Below are positions 1 through 5,118 of a stretch of 5,118 bases of DNA, piece by piece. The notes below the pieces were generated by a model. It was not told the origin of the DNA and searched no databases. It was given only the letters and a program-made list of their open reading frames with translations. How positions within the stretch are numbered: the first letter of the stretch is position 1; the number at the start of each line of letters is the position of its first letter. Origin of the DNA: an uncultured Pseudodesulfovibrio sp. (GTDB lineage: Bacteria; Desulfobacterota; Desulfovibrionia; Desulfovibrionales; Desulfovibrionaceae). The translations under genes were made by a program, and so were the position numbers. The stretch spans positions 1 to 5,118 of the forward strand of contig CAMYLL010000221.1 of assembly GCA_947259235.1 (NCBI GenBank), read 5' to 3'.

Positions 1-693
1 TACCTTGTTAACGGGCTAAATGAGTCATCATCTAGTCTTCATTTACAAACGCTCGGACCGACTCCATTCCATTGTGATTTTTACTTTTATAGGGGGCTGA
101 ATGGAGAAAAAATTTGCATCGGTGATGGACTGTACTGCGAACACACGAAAGATTACTACAACGATGCAGTTAATATATACTACGACGAAGAATCATACAG
201 ATCAGACTTCGAAGCACTGTATAGAATATGTGATGTTTTAGGATGTCAACTTGAGTTGTACTACTATGCAGTTCATGAAAACAACAAATATGTCAGTGAA
301 TGGATTGGCACATATAATGAGTGCATTGAAATAGCTCGCTCAGACACGAAGATGTATCAATTTATGAATACAATAAAACAGTCTGGCAGCCTAAACAGAC
401 TTATGACACAAGTACTAGAGATAGAAATTGATTATAAACAGGCAAAGAGTACTGTTCTAAGTAAGATTGAAGAAAATCAAAGAAGATTTCATATCATCTT
501 CAAAAATAGAATAATAAATGAAATAGACGGCGAAAACTCGTACGATATTGCAGTGCTGAAACAATATATTCTATCCCTCAAGGAATGGCGTGACCAACGA
601 TTCGCCTGGCTCATCAATGCTGCTGTTGCACTAAGCGCAGGTTTAGTTGGTGCCCTTGCAACATGGGTGCTGTCCATAAACGCTTCCCATTAG
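1..693 (+). CDS. Hypothetical protein with C-terminal transmembrane anchor (5' end outside window)
   Basis: The frame is open from base 1 to the TAG at 691-693, giving at least 230 residues. There is no in-frame ATG before about base 352, so the true start lies upstream of the window. A TTG at 256 is in frame, but the equally open frame before it argues against it as the start. The visible protein has a Tyr/Asp/Glu-rich first third with several cysteines (fragment residues 25, 39 and 46). A charged, probably helical middle follows, then one hydrophobic segment at about residues 203-225 (WLINAAVALSAG onward) just before a short polar tail. Arginines just before the helix suggest a cytoplasmic N-terminal domain, with the protein anchored by its tail. 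I do not recognise the family. The AT-rich composition, unlike every other gene here, suggests horizontal acquisition. A role in defence or stress is possible for such a gene but nothing in the sequence shows it. Confidence 0.75.
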   Translation, partial: YLVNGLNESSSSLHLQTLGPTPFHCDFYFYRGLNGEKICIGDGLYCEHTKDYYNDAVNIYYDEESYRSDFEALYRICDVLGCQLELYYYAVHENNKYVSEWIGTYNECIEIARSDTKMYQFMNTIKQSGSLNRLMTQVLEIEIDYKQAKSTVLSKIEENQRRFHIIFKNRIINEIDGENSYDIAVLKQYILSLKEWRDQRFAWLINAAVALSAGLVGALATWVLSINASH

Positions 694-864
694 AGGGATT
701 CCACTCGCCGTCACGGAATGTCTCAATTTTCAGAACGCTCAACAATTTTGCCCACTGCAACGATCAATCAATCTAGAGTATACTTATCTTGGACAATCGC
801 AATAGGCTGAATAGCTGTCGATCTGGGGTTTAAAAACTTCAAACCGACACTCTGTAAACAAAAT
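694..864. other. Non-coding spacer at compositional junction
   Basis: This stretch lies between the AT-rich hypothetical gene and the terminator of the minus-strand operon. I see no convincing ORF, tRNA, IS end or long repeat in it. It contains a short direct repeat CAATTTT (724-730 and 743-749) and a weak 5-bp inverted repeat (ATTCC 698-702, GGAAT 715-719); both could be chance. Base composition moves from AT-rich to GC-rich across this spacer, so an island or insertion boundary could lie in it, but no attachment-like duplication is visible within the window. Confidence 0.5.
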
Positions 865-890
865 AGGCCCGCCGGAAAACCGGCGGGCCT
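865..890 (-). terminator. Strong intrinsic terminator of the minus-strand operon
   Basis: A perfect 11-bp stem (AGGCCCGCCGG at 865-875 pairing with CCGGCGGGCCT at 880-890) closes a 4-base AAAA loop. Read on the minus strand, the stem is followed by ATTTTGTTTA, a good U-rich tract. It lies 22 bp beyond the stop codon of the LOG gene. On the plus strand only TTTCC follows, so it may also weakly terminate transcription from the AT-rich gene on the left. Confidence 0.92.
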
Positions 891-912
891 TTCCATCTGG
901 AGAGCCTAGGCT

Positions 913-1497
913 TTACAGCCCCCGTTTTTTCTCAATCCACTTGTCCACCTTTGGCGGAACATATGTCTCGAACTGATCAAGCAGTCCCGCTGGATCGGCG
1001 TCGGTCAGCACCATGCGGCGGTGTTCCGGCACGAGGAATCCCTGGTCGACCATGCGGTCCATGTGGTCGGCGAGGCAGGTGTAGAAGCCCTTGACGTCCA
1101 GCAGGCCGCAGGGCTTGGCGTGGTAGCCGAGCTGGTTCCAGGTCAGGGCCTCGAAGAATTCCTCCAGCGTGCCGATGCCGCCGGGCAGGGCGATGAAGCC
1201 GTCGGAGAGATCGGCCATCTTCTGCTTGCGCTCGTGCATGGAGGCGACAACGTATCGTTTGGTCAGCCCGTTATGGGCGACCTCCTTCTCCACCAGCAGC
1301 TCGGGGATGACGCCGATGACCTCGCCGCCTGCGGCCAGGCAGGCGTTGGCGAGCCGTCCCATCAGCCCGACGTCGGAGCCGCCGTAGACCAGCCCGAGGC
1401 CGCGCCGGGTCAGCTCATGGGCCAGCGCGTCGGCGGCCCGTGCATAGGCCGGGTCGGTCCCGGGGTTGGACCCGAGGTAGACGCAAACACGCTTCAT
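913..1497 (-). CDS. LOG family protein (TIGR00730; cytokinin riboside 5'-monophosphate phosphoribohydrolase-like)
   Basis: This 194-residue protein has the full length and layout of the LOG family (PF03641, formerly mislabelled lysine decarboxylase). A Rossmann-like start (VCVYLGSNPG, residues 4-13) is followed by GGSDVGLMG (39-47), MHERK (87-91) and the signature PGGIGTLEE (105-113). In the family, the Arg and Lys of MHERK and the PGGxGTxxE loop form the nucleotide-binding and catalytic site. LOG enzymes are cytoplasmic and hydrolyse the N-glycosidic bond of nucleoside 5'-monophosphates, releasing base and ribose 5-phosphate. The bacterial substrate may be AMP or a modified AMP rather than a plant cytokinin precursor. 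Its ATG overlaps the TGA of the threonine aldolase gene (ATGA at 1494-1497). The only upstream purine run is GGGCGG, so translational coupling is likely. It is the last gene before the terminator at 865-890. Confidence 0.93.
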   Translation of the reverse strand: MKRVCVYLGSNPGTDPAYARAADALAHELTRRGLGLVYGGSDVGLMGRLANACLAAGGEVIGVIPELLVEKEVAHNGLTKRYVVASMHERKQKMADLSDGFIALPGGIGTLEEFFEALTWNQLGYHAKPCGLLDVKGFYTCLADHMDRMVDQGFLVPEHRRMVLTDADPAGLLDQFETYVPPKVDKWIEKKRGL

Positions 1498-2525
1498 GAG
1501 ACCGCCCGCACGGCTTTTTCAATGTCAGCCACGAATTCGTCCACCATCCGTTCCGTGGTGGCCCAGGAGGTCATCCAGCGGACGGTGTGGTCGTGCTCGT
1601 CCCACACGTAGAAGTAGTATTTCTTCTGCAATAAGTCCGTGGCCTTGGGCGGGATGTGGGCGAAGATGGCGTTGCAGTCCACGGTTCCCTTGATCTGCAC
1701 CCCGGGGATGGCCCCGGCGCGTTCCGCCAGCCGCTTGGCCATGGCGTTGGCGTGGCGGGCGTTTTCGAGCCAGAGGTTGTCCTCCAGATAGCGCTCCAGC
1801 TGGGCGGAGACGAAGCGCATCTTGGAGACGAGCTGCATGGCCTGCTTGCGCAGGTAGGGGAATCCCTGGCCTATCTCCGGGTTCAGGAAGACCACGGCCT
1901 CGCCCATGAGGCAGCCGTTCTTGGTTCCGCCGAAGGAGAGCAGGTCCACGTCCAGGGCGGTGGTCATGTCGAAGAAGGAGCAGTCCAGCGCGGCGCAGGC
2001 GTTGGCAAGGCGGGCGCCGTCCATATGCACCAGCAGGTCCCGGTCGTGGGCGAACTCCACAAGGGTCTCGATCTCCTTGAGGGTGTAGAGCTTGCCCAGC
2101 TCCGTGGGCTGGGTGATGGAGATGACCTTGGGCTGGCTGGCATGCACGAAGCCGATGTGGCCGAGATAAGGGGCCACGCTGCCCGGGGTGAGCTTGCCGT
2201 CGGCGGAGGGGACAGGCACGAGCTTGATGCCGCCGAAGGCCTCGGGCGCGCCGCACTCGTCGTTGTTTATGTGGGCCTGGGCGGCGCAGATGACCGAGTT
2301 GTAGGTGTGCGTCACGGCGCGCAGGCCCAGCGTGTTGGCGGCTGTGCCGGTGGTCAGGTAGTGGATGCGCGCCTGGGAGCCGAAGAATTCCTTGAACACC
2401 TCGTCGGTGCGGATGGAGATTTCGTCGTCACCGTAAGACTTGAGGTGGCCCGCATTGGCCTTGACCACGGCTTCCATGATGGCCGGGTGCGCCCCGGAGT
2501 TGTTGTCGCTGGCGAATGAACGCAT
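1494..2525 (-). CDS. ltaE: Low-specificity L-threonine aldolase
   Basis: This is a 343-residue fold-type I PLP enzyme of the beta-eliminating lyase family (PF01212). It cleaves L-threonine and L-allo-threonine to glycine and acetaldehyde in the cytoplasm, so it can supply glycine or degrade threonine. Visible features are the N-terminal FASDNNSGAHP (residues 4-14), the cofactor phosphate loop TTGTAAN (58-64), His85 in the region that stacks on PLP, HMDGARLANA (167-176) with the Asp that contacts the pyridine nitrogen, and SFGGTKNG (197-204) with Lys202 as the probable Schiff-base lysine. Arg316 (VRWMTSW) probably binds the substrate carboxylate. The SFGGTKNG motif fits the Pseudomonas-type branch rather than the E. 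coli type. The frame stays open 55 codons further upstream, but that extension is Pro/Arg-rich and lies inside the SGNH gene. The ATG at 2525 has a good ribosome binding site and begins where family alignments begin. It lies 10 nt after the SGNH gene. Confidence 0.95.
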   Translation of the reverse strand: MRSFASDNNSGAHPAIMEAVVKANAGHLKSYGDDEISIRTDEVFKEFFGSQARIHYLTTGTAANTLGLRAVTHTYNSVICAAQAHINNDECGAPEAFGGIKLVPVPSADGKLTPGSVAPYLGHIGFVHASQPKVISITQPTELGKLYTLKEIETLVEFAHDRDLLVHMDGARLANACAALDCSFFDMTTALDVDLLSFGGTKNGCLMGEAVVFLNPEIGQGFPYLRKQAMQLVSKMRFVSAQLERYLEDNLWLENARHANAMAKRLAERAGAIPGVQIKGTVDCNAIFAHIPPKATDLLQKKYYFYVWDEHDHTVRWMTSWATTERMVDEFVADIEKAVRAVS

Positions 2526-2530
2526 TGGGG

Positions 2531-2536
2531 TCTCCC
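2531..2536 (-). promoter_or_regulatory. Ribosome binding site of threonine aldolase
   Basis: GGGAGA on the minus strand lies 5 nt before the ATG at 2525 and overlaps the last base of the SGNH gene's TAG stop. It decides the start of the aldolase against the longer in-frame extension, and its overlap with the stop suggests that ribosomes finishing the upstream gene can reinitiate. Confidence 0.75.
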
Positions 2537-3114
2537 TATTCGAGCCCGAGAAAGGTCCGGGCCTTGGTGTTTTTGAGGATATGTTCGGCGAGGTCTGCGT
2601 ATCCGGCGGCCGTGGGGTGGGCGCCGTCGCCCTCGTTGAGGGACAGGCCGTAGGCAAAGGAGCGGTGCATGGCCTCGGCCATGGGGACAAAGGGGATGTC
2701 CAGGCGGCGGCACATGGAGTCGAGCACCCGCGAAATCTCGATGATCTTTTCGCGTTTCTCCAGGTCGTTGACGGGCGTGGGGCCGATCACGAGAACCTCG
2801 GCCTCGGCCTTGGCCCGGGCGAGCATGGCCACGGCCGCGCCCATGGTCTCCTCGACGCCGACGTCGTTGAACACATCGGCCACGCCGAAGCTGAAAACCA
2901 GCTTGAAGGGCACGCCCTCCATCTTGCGCAGCATGGCCTCGGGCCGCCAGCGGTGCTGCATGCGCACGCTGGCGTCCTTGCGCACGCCGAGGTTGTAGGC
3001 GGTGACGTCGAGCCCGTGCTCGCGCTGGGCCTGTGTGAGCCTGCCGGGCCAGCCGAGGCCCGTCTCGTCGCCTACGCCCAGGGTGAGGGAATCGCCGAAA
3101 TAACAGATGATCAT
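2536..3114 (-). CDS. SGNH/GDSL-type hydrolase with altered block III
   Basis: This 192-residue protein is of the SGNH hydrolase fold (GDSL_2-like, PF13472), with no signal peptide, so probably a cytoplasmic esterase, thioesterase or lipase-like enzyme of unknown substrate. Block I is YFGDSLTLG (residues 5-13) with nucleophile Ser9. The block II glycine is Gly43 in NLGVRKDAS. Block V is DGAHPTAAGY (163-172) with catalytic Asp163 and His166. Block III, normally GxND, reads GVAD (77-80): the oxyanion-hole Asn is Ala79 (codon GCC). Asp80 remains. The catalytic triad is therefore intact but one oxyanion donor is missing, so activity may be changed. The start at 3114 has AAGGAG at a good distance and follows the PNPOx-like gene by 3 nt. 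The gene is the second in the operon. The substrate cannot be told from sequence. Confidence 0.9.
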   Translation of the reverse strand: MIICYFGDSLTLGVGDETGLGWPGRLTQAQREHGLDVTAYNLGVRKDASVRMQHRWRPEAMLRKMEGVPFKLVFSFGVADVFNDVGVEETMGAAVAMLARAKAEAEVLVIGPTPVNDLEKREKIIEISRVLDSMCRRLDIPFVPMAEAMHRSFAYGLSLNEGDGAHPTAAGYADLAEHILKNTKARTFLGLE

Positions 3115-3117
3115 GGG

Positions 3118-3564
3118 CTACTCCTTGATGCGCGCGGTTATGGAGTCCACTTCGATGACAAAGGCGATGGTGGCGGCCAGGGCCTTTTCCGAGTAGGGGA
3201 GCGGCTTCCCGGCGTACTTCATGGTGATGGCGTCGAGGGCGGCGCGCATCTCGTCGCCTTCGGCCGGACGCGGCGTGCCGGAGCCCATGACGGAGCGGAA
3301 TCGATAGCCGTATTCGCAGGCATCGTTGCCGGTCTTGGTCTCGAGGTCCACCGCCGCGGAGAAGGCCAGGGGAGCGGACGAGGCCAGGGCCGCGGCCTTG
3401 CGGCCCCGCTTGCCCGAGTGAATGTATATCCTGTCGCCCTCGGCCGCGAAGTTCACGGGGACGCTGTATGGCCCGCGCTCGTCCACCAGGGCGAGCCAGA
3501 GCACGTCCGCGCGTTTGAGGATGTCCCCTATGACGGCGGGATCGGTGGTCACGTTTTTGCGCAT
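3118..3564 (-). CDS. Pyridoxamine 5'-phosphate oxidase family protein (Nim-like FMN split barrel)
   Basis: This 148-residue protein resembles the Pyridox_ox_2/NimA-type flavin proteins (PF12900) rather than true PdxH. The family pattern is clear: an N-terminal helix with TDPAVIGDILKRA (residues 7-19), then the strands LWLALVDERGPYSVPVNFA (22-40), RIYIHSGKRGRKAAAL (45-60) with the His and basic residues expected near the FMN phosphate, a VDLE strand (72-75), and YRFRSVMGSG (87-96). Related proteins bind FMN as small dimers and may reduce nitro compounds or other small molecules; the substrate here is unknown. The start at 3564 is chosen because AGGAGA lies 6 nt upstream. A longer frame to 3630 would add a 22-residue stretch that does not look like the family and would overlap the divergent glycosyltransferase start. 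It is the first gene of the four-gene minus-strand operon, with a TAG stop 3 nt before the SGNH start. Confidence 0.9.
   Translation of the reverse strand: MRKNVTTDPAVIGDILKRADVLWLALVDERGPYSVPVNFAAEGDRIYIHSGKRGRKAAALASSAPLAFSAAVDLETKTGNDACEYGYRFRSVMGSGTPRPAEGDEMRAALDAITMKYAGKPLPYSEKALAATIAFVIEVDSITARIKE
3121..3126 (-). promoter_or_regulatory. Ribosome binding site of SGNH hydrolase
   Basis: AAGGAG on the minus strand lies 6 nt before the ATG at 3114. It sits inside the last codons of the PNPOx-like gene, directly before its TAG stop, so the two genes are probably translated in a coupled way. Confidence 0.8.
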
Positions 3565-3570
3565 GGGTGT

Positions 3571-3576
3571 TCTCCT
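3571..3576 (-). promoter_or_regulatory. Ribosome binding site of the PNPOx-like gene
   Basis: AGGAGA on the minus strand with a 6-nt spacer to the ATG at 3564. It supports this start over the longer in-frame ATG at 3630. Confidence 0.85.
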
Positions 3577-3579
3577 GTC

Positions 3580-3630
3580 TTTCAAAAAATCGACAAACCG
3601 TCTATTAATCCCACATGACGCAGAACACAA
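3580..3630. promoter_or_regulatory. Candidate overlapping divergent promoters
   Basis: Only 50 bp separate the two divergent starts (3564 minus, 3615 plus). For the minus operon, TTGTGT (3625-3630) and TAATAG (3602-3607) are 17 bp apart, which would give a leader of about 30 nt. For the plus pair, TTTCAA (3580-3585) and TATTAA (3603-3608) are also 17 bp apart, but transcription would then begin at or near the ATG at 3615. All boxes are weak matches to sigma-70 (3-4 of 6 bases) and the two -10 boxes share the same AT-rich bases. If both were real, the two promoters would compete. Promoters inside the neighbouring genes are also possible. Confidence 0.3.
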
Positions 3631-4391
3631 CCTTTGGGGCGGAGAATCCCCTGCCGGGTCTCGGGAGAGTGGCGGCGGGAATATCGGTGATCATTCCGGT
3701 CTATGACGAGGCGGCCATCATCGACGACACCGTCCGGCAGGTGCGCGAGTCCGCCCGGGGAAGCCAAGCGGCGCAGGGCTGTGTGGAGATCATCGTCTGC
3801 GACGGCGGGGCGGGGTTCTCGACCCTGCGCGCCCTGACCGATGCTGGAGTCGTCCGGGTTGAAAGCCCGCAGGGCAGGGGGCGGCAGATGAACGCGGGAG
3901 CCGCCGTAGCCTCCGGTTCCGTGCTGCTCTTCCTGCATGCCGATACCCGGCTGCCCCACGGCTGGCCCGACGCCATCGGGCGGGGGCTGGCCGACGGGAG
4001 CGCGGGCGGGGCCTTCCGCCTGACCATAGACTCTCCCCGAGCGGTTCTCAGGGCCGTCGCCTGGTTTGCCAATCTGCGCTCCCGGCTTGAGCGGGTTCCC
4101 TACGGCGATCAGGCCCAGTTTGTCCGGGCCGATGTTTTCCGCTCCCTGGGCGGGTTCCCCGACATACCGATCATGGAGGATGTCGAATTGTTTCAGGCCA
4201 TCCGCAGACAGGGGTTTCAGGTGACCATCGTGCCCGAGGCGGTGACGACATCGTCGAGGCGCTGGGACGCCAACGGGATCGCGGCGCAGACTCTCACCAA
4301 CTGGTGGCTGCGGGTGCGCCACCTGTGCGGCGCGTCGGCCCAGTCGCTGGCGCATCGCTACCGGCCCCTTGGCTCCGGAGACAGGTCATGA
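3615..4391 (+). CDS. Family 2 glycosyltransferase (TIGR04283, rSAM/selenodomain-associated transferase 2)
   Basis: This 258-residue GT-A-fold transferase (Glycos_transf_2, PF00535) matches the TIGR04283 pattern. Its motifs are ISVIIPVYDE (residues 23-32), EIIVCDGG (58-65), RGRQMNAGA (88-96), LFLHADTRLP (105-114) with the metal/nucleotide-sugar Asp110, GGAFRL (131-136), YGDQAQFVRADVF (163-175) and GGFPDIPIMEDVEL (179-192), where the ED pair is the likely base region. There are no membrane helices, so it is probably cytoplasmic or peripherally bound. The family is named for its frequent genomic link to a radical SAM/selenodomain protein (now ArsS, arsenosugar-related); donor and acceptor are not established. 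The usual DGGSxDGT after the first strand is replaced by DGGAGFST. The ATG at 3615 is the first in-frame start after a TAA at 3606, yet it has no Shine-Dalgarno sequence. A GTG at 3669 would remove an 18-residue tail that is not part of the conserved domain. Its TGA overlaps the next gene's ATG. Confidence 0.92.
   Translation: MTQNTTFGAENPLPGLGRVAAGISVIIPVYDEAAIIDDTVRQVRESARGSQAAQGCVEIIVCDGGAGFSTLRALTDAGVVRVESPQGRGRQMNAGAAVASGSVLLFLHADTRLPHGWPDAIGRGLADGSAGGAFRLTIDSPRAVLRAVAWFANLRSRLERVPYGDQAQFVRADVFRSLGGFPDIPIMEDVELFQAIRRQGFQVTIVPEAVTTSSRRWDANGIAAQTLTNWWLRVRHLCGASAQSLAHRYRPLGSGDRS
4377..4380 (+). promoter_or_regulatory. Ribosome binding site of the DUF2064 gene
   Basis: GGAG lies 7 nt before the ATG at 4388, inside the end of the glycosyltransferase gene. 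It favours this start over the ATG at 4304, whose 28-residue extension is Pro/Arg/Ala-rich and lies entirely within the upstream gene. Confidence 0.7.
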
Positions 4392-5074
4392 GCGACTGTG
4401 TGCTGTTTTTCGTGAAATATCCCGAGCCGGGCGCGGTCAAGACGCGGCTGGCCGTGGATTCGTCGCCGGAGCTGGCCGCCGAGTTCTACAAGGTGTTCGT
4501 CGAGGAGAAGCTGGCCGAGCTGGCAGGAAGCGTCGACGCCGAGATCATCGTGTTCTTTGCCCCGGAGACGGCGCGCCGGGCCATGGGCGACTGGCTGGGA
4601 ACGGGGCATCGCTATATTGCCCAGAAGGGGGCCGACCTTGGGCGACGCATGGAAAACGGCTTTCGCGAGGCGTTCTTCATGGGGTATGAGCGTGTGGTTC
4701 TCGTGGGCAGCGACATACCCGGATTGACCCCGGACCTGCTGACGCAGGGGCTGACCCCGCTGACGCCGGAGCGGGCGAGCCTTGGCCCGGCGGAGGACGG
4801 CGGCTACTACCTGATAGGATTTCATCGCAAGGGGTTCGTGCCCGAGGTGTTTCGGGACATGGCCTGGAGCGAGCGCGAGGTGTTGCAGGTCACCCTTGGG
4901 CGGCTGGCTCAGGCAGGGCGGGCGTGTGTCGAGCTGGCCCATCTGGAGGACCTGGACACCCTGGAAGACCTGCAGACCATGGTGGCTCTGGGCCGGTCGG
5001 GTCCGTTGCGTGGTCGCTCCCTGGAGCTGGCCAAGCGGCTGGCCGGGCTGTACCGGGTGGCTGGTTTTCGCTAG
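4388..5074 (+). CDS. DUF2064 GT-A-fold protein (TIGR04282, rSAM/selenodomain-associated transferase 1)
   Basis: This 228-residue protein is of the DUF2064 family (PF09837), a nucleotidyl- or glycosyltransferase-like GT-A fold. The family signatures are all present: VLFFVKYPEPGAVKTRL (residues 5-21), a nucleotide-binding-type loop with Lys18 and Arg20; QKGADLGRRM (79-88); RVVLVGSDIPGLTP (102-115), with Asp109 a likely metal or substrate ligand; GPAEDGGYYLIG (133-144); a W-S-x-R-E-V-L segment (160-166); and the late DLDTLEDL (188-195). The reaction is not proven in the family, though the fold and the partner point to transfer of a sugar or nucleotidyl group. It overlaps the glycosyltransferase by ATGA (4388-4391), so the two are probably translationally coupled and work in one pathway. 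About 30 residues after the conserved core (rich in Arg and Leu) form an ordinary C-terminal helix. Its TAG is shared with the stop of the convergent gene. No terminator follows. Confidence 0.93.
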   Translation: MSDCVLFFVKYPEPGAVKTRLAVDSSPELAAEFYKVFVEEKLAELAGSVDAEIIVFFAPETARRAMGDWLGTGHRYIAQKGADLGRRMENGFREAFFMGYERVVLVGSDIPGLTPDLLTQGLTPLTPERASLGPAEDGGYYLIGFHRKGFVPEVFRDMAWSEREVLQVTLGRLAQAGRACVELAHLEDLDTLEDLQTMVALGRSGPLRGRSLELAKRLAGLYRVAGFR

Positions 5075-5118
5075 AAGTCCATCAAGCCCAGCGGGTCGAG
5101 GTCGTTCTGTTCCACCCG
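5071..5118 (-). CDS. C-terminal 15 codons of a convergent gene (5' part outside window)
   Basis: Read on the minus strand from the window edge, the frame gives RVEQNDLDPLGLMDF and then TAG at 5073-5071. Fourteen of the fifteen sense codons end in G or C, as in the confirmed genes nearby, which supports real coding sequence. The tail is acidic and hydrophobic (DLDPLGLMDF). The piece is too short to identify. It would overlap the DUF2064 gene tail to tail by 4 bp. The alternative is an untranslated spacer that happens to be open for 48 bases. Confidence 0.55.
   Translation of the reverse strand, partial: RVEQNDLDPLGLMDF

Noticed and set aside
489..677. Minus-strand 62-codon frame in the AT-rich part
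   Set aside because: It is antisense to the membrane-anchor end of the hypothetical gene, with no ribosome site or motif.
698..719. Possible terminator for the AT-rich gene (ATTCC / GGAAT)
   Set aside because: The stem is only 5 bp with a 12-nt loop, and the T-run lies several bases beyond it; too weak to call.
724..749. Direct repeat CAATTTT, considered as an attachment site or regulator site
   Set aside because: Seven bases in AT-rich DNA, two copies only, with no integrase or flanking structure in view; consistent with chance.
913..1497. Lysine decarboxylase annotation for the LOG gene
   Set aside because: The PGGxGTxxE motif and length are those of LOG phosphoribohydrolases; the older name is a known family mislabel.
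1656..2519. Plus-strand open frame (287 codons) opposite threonine aldolase
   Set aside because: It is low-complexity Gly/Val/His/Glu-rich sequence antisense to a clear enzyme, with no motif.
3118..3564. Idea that the PNPOx-like protein makes PLP for the downstream PLP-dependent aldolase
   Set aside because: The motifs fit the Nim-like Pyridox_ox_2 group, not PdxH, so a role in PLP synthesis is not supported.
2440..3618. Long plus-strand open frame (392 codons) opposite the SGNH and PNPOx-like genes
   Set aside because: Its translation is Gly/Ala/Val/His-rich with no family motif, and it lies antisense to two genes with clear domain signatures and ribosome sites. It is a by-product of high GC content.
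3582..4355. Minus-strand open frame (257 codons) opposite the glycosyltransferase
   Set aside because: It is Pro/Gly/Arg/His-rich, has no recognisable domain, and is antisense to a full-length GT2 gene with all motifs.

Overview
The window joins two kinds of DNA. The first 0.7 kb is AT-rich (92 of the first 240 bases are G or C, about 38%). It holds the 3' part of a gene for an unrecognised protein with a C-terminal membrane helix. From about 0.9 kb onward the DNA is GC-rich (39/60 and 43/60 in two 60-base samples, about 65-72%), densely packed and strongly biased to G/C at third codon positions. The GC content, gene set and hairpin-terminator style suggest a Gram-negative bacterium, perhaps a member of the Desulfovibrionales. 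This is an inference from overall character; no marker gene is present. The AT-rich end looks like the edge of a horizontally acquired segment.

Layout, left to right: (1) 1-693 +, partial hypothetical membrane-anchored protein. (2) 694-912, non-coding, ending in a strong hairpin terminator at 865-890. (3) 913-3564, a compact minus-strand operon transcribed right to left: a Nim/PNPOx-like FMN split-barrel protein, an SGNH/GDSL hydrolase, a low-specificity L-threonine aldolase and a LOG-family nucleotide phosphoribohydrolase. Its junctions are 3 nt, 10 nt and a 4-nt ATGA overlap, and the terminator closes it. (4) 3565-3614, a 50-bp divergent intergenic region that must serve both directions. 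(5) 3615-5074 +, two genes overlapping by ATGA: a family 2 glycosyltransferase and a DUF2064 GT-A-fold protein. They are the pair known as rSAM/selenodomain-associated transferases 2 and 1. (6) 5071-5118 -, the last 15 codons of a convergent gene whose stop codon shares a palindromic CTAG with the stop of the preceding gene.

The minus-strand operon is mostly small metabolic or housekeeping enzymes with no obvious single pathway. Its tight coupling implies co-expression rather than a proven joint function. The plus-strand pair probably act together to make or modify a sugar-containing metabolite; the radical SAM partner often found with them is not in this window. I see no CRISPR array, insertion sequence, tRNA or rRNA. 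I do not find convincing evidence for a wholly new system. The best leads are the AT-rich membrane-anchored gene at the compositional junction, the SGNH hydrolase lacking its block III asparagine, and the transferase pair.
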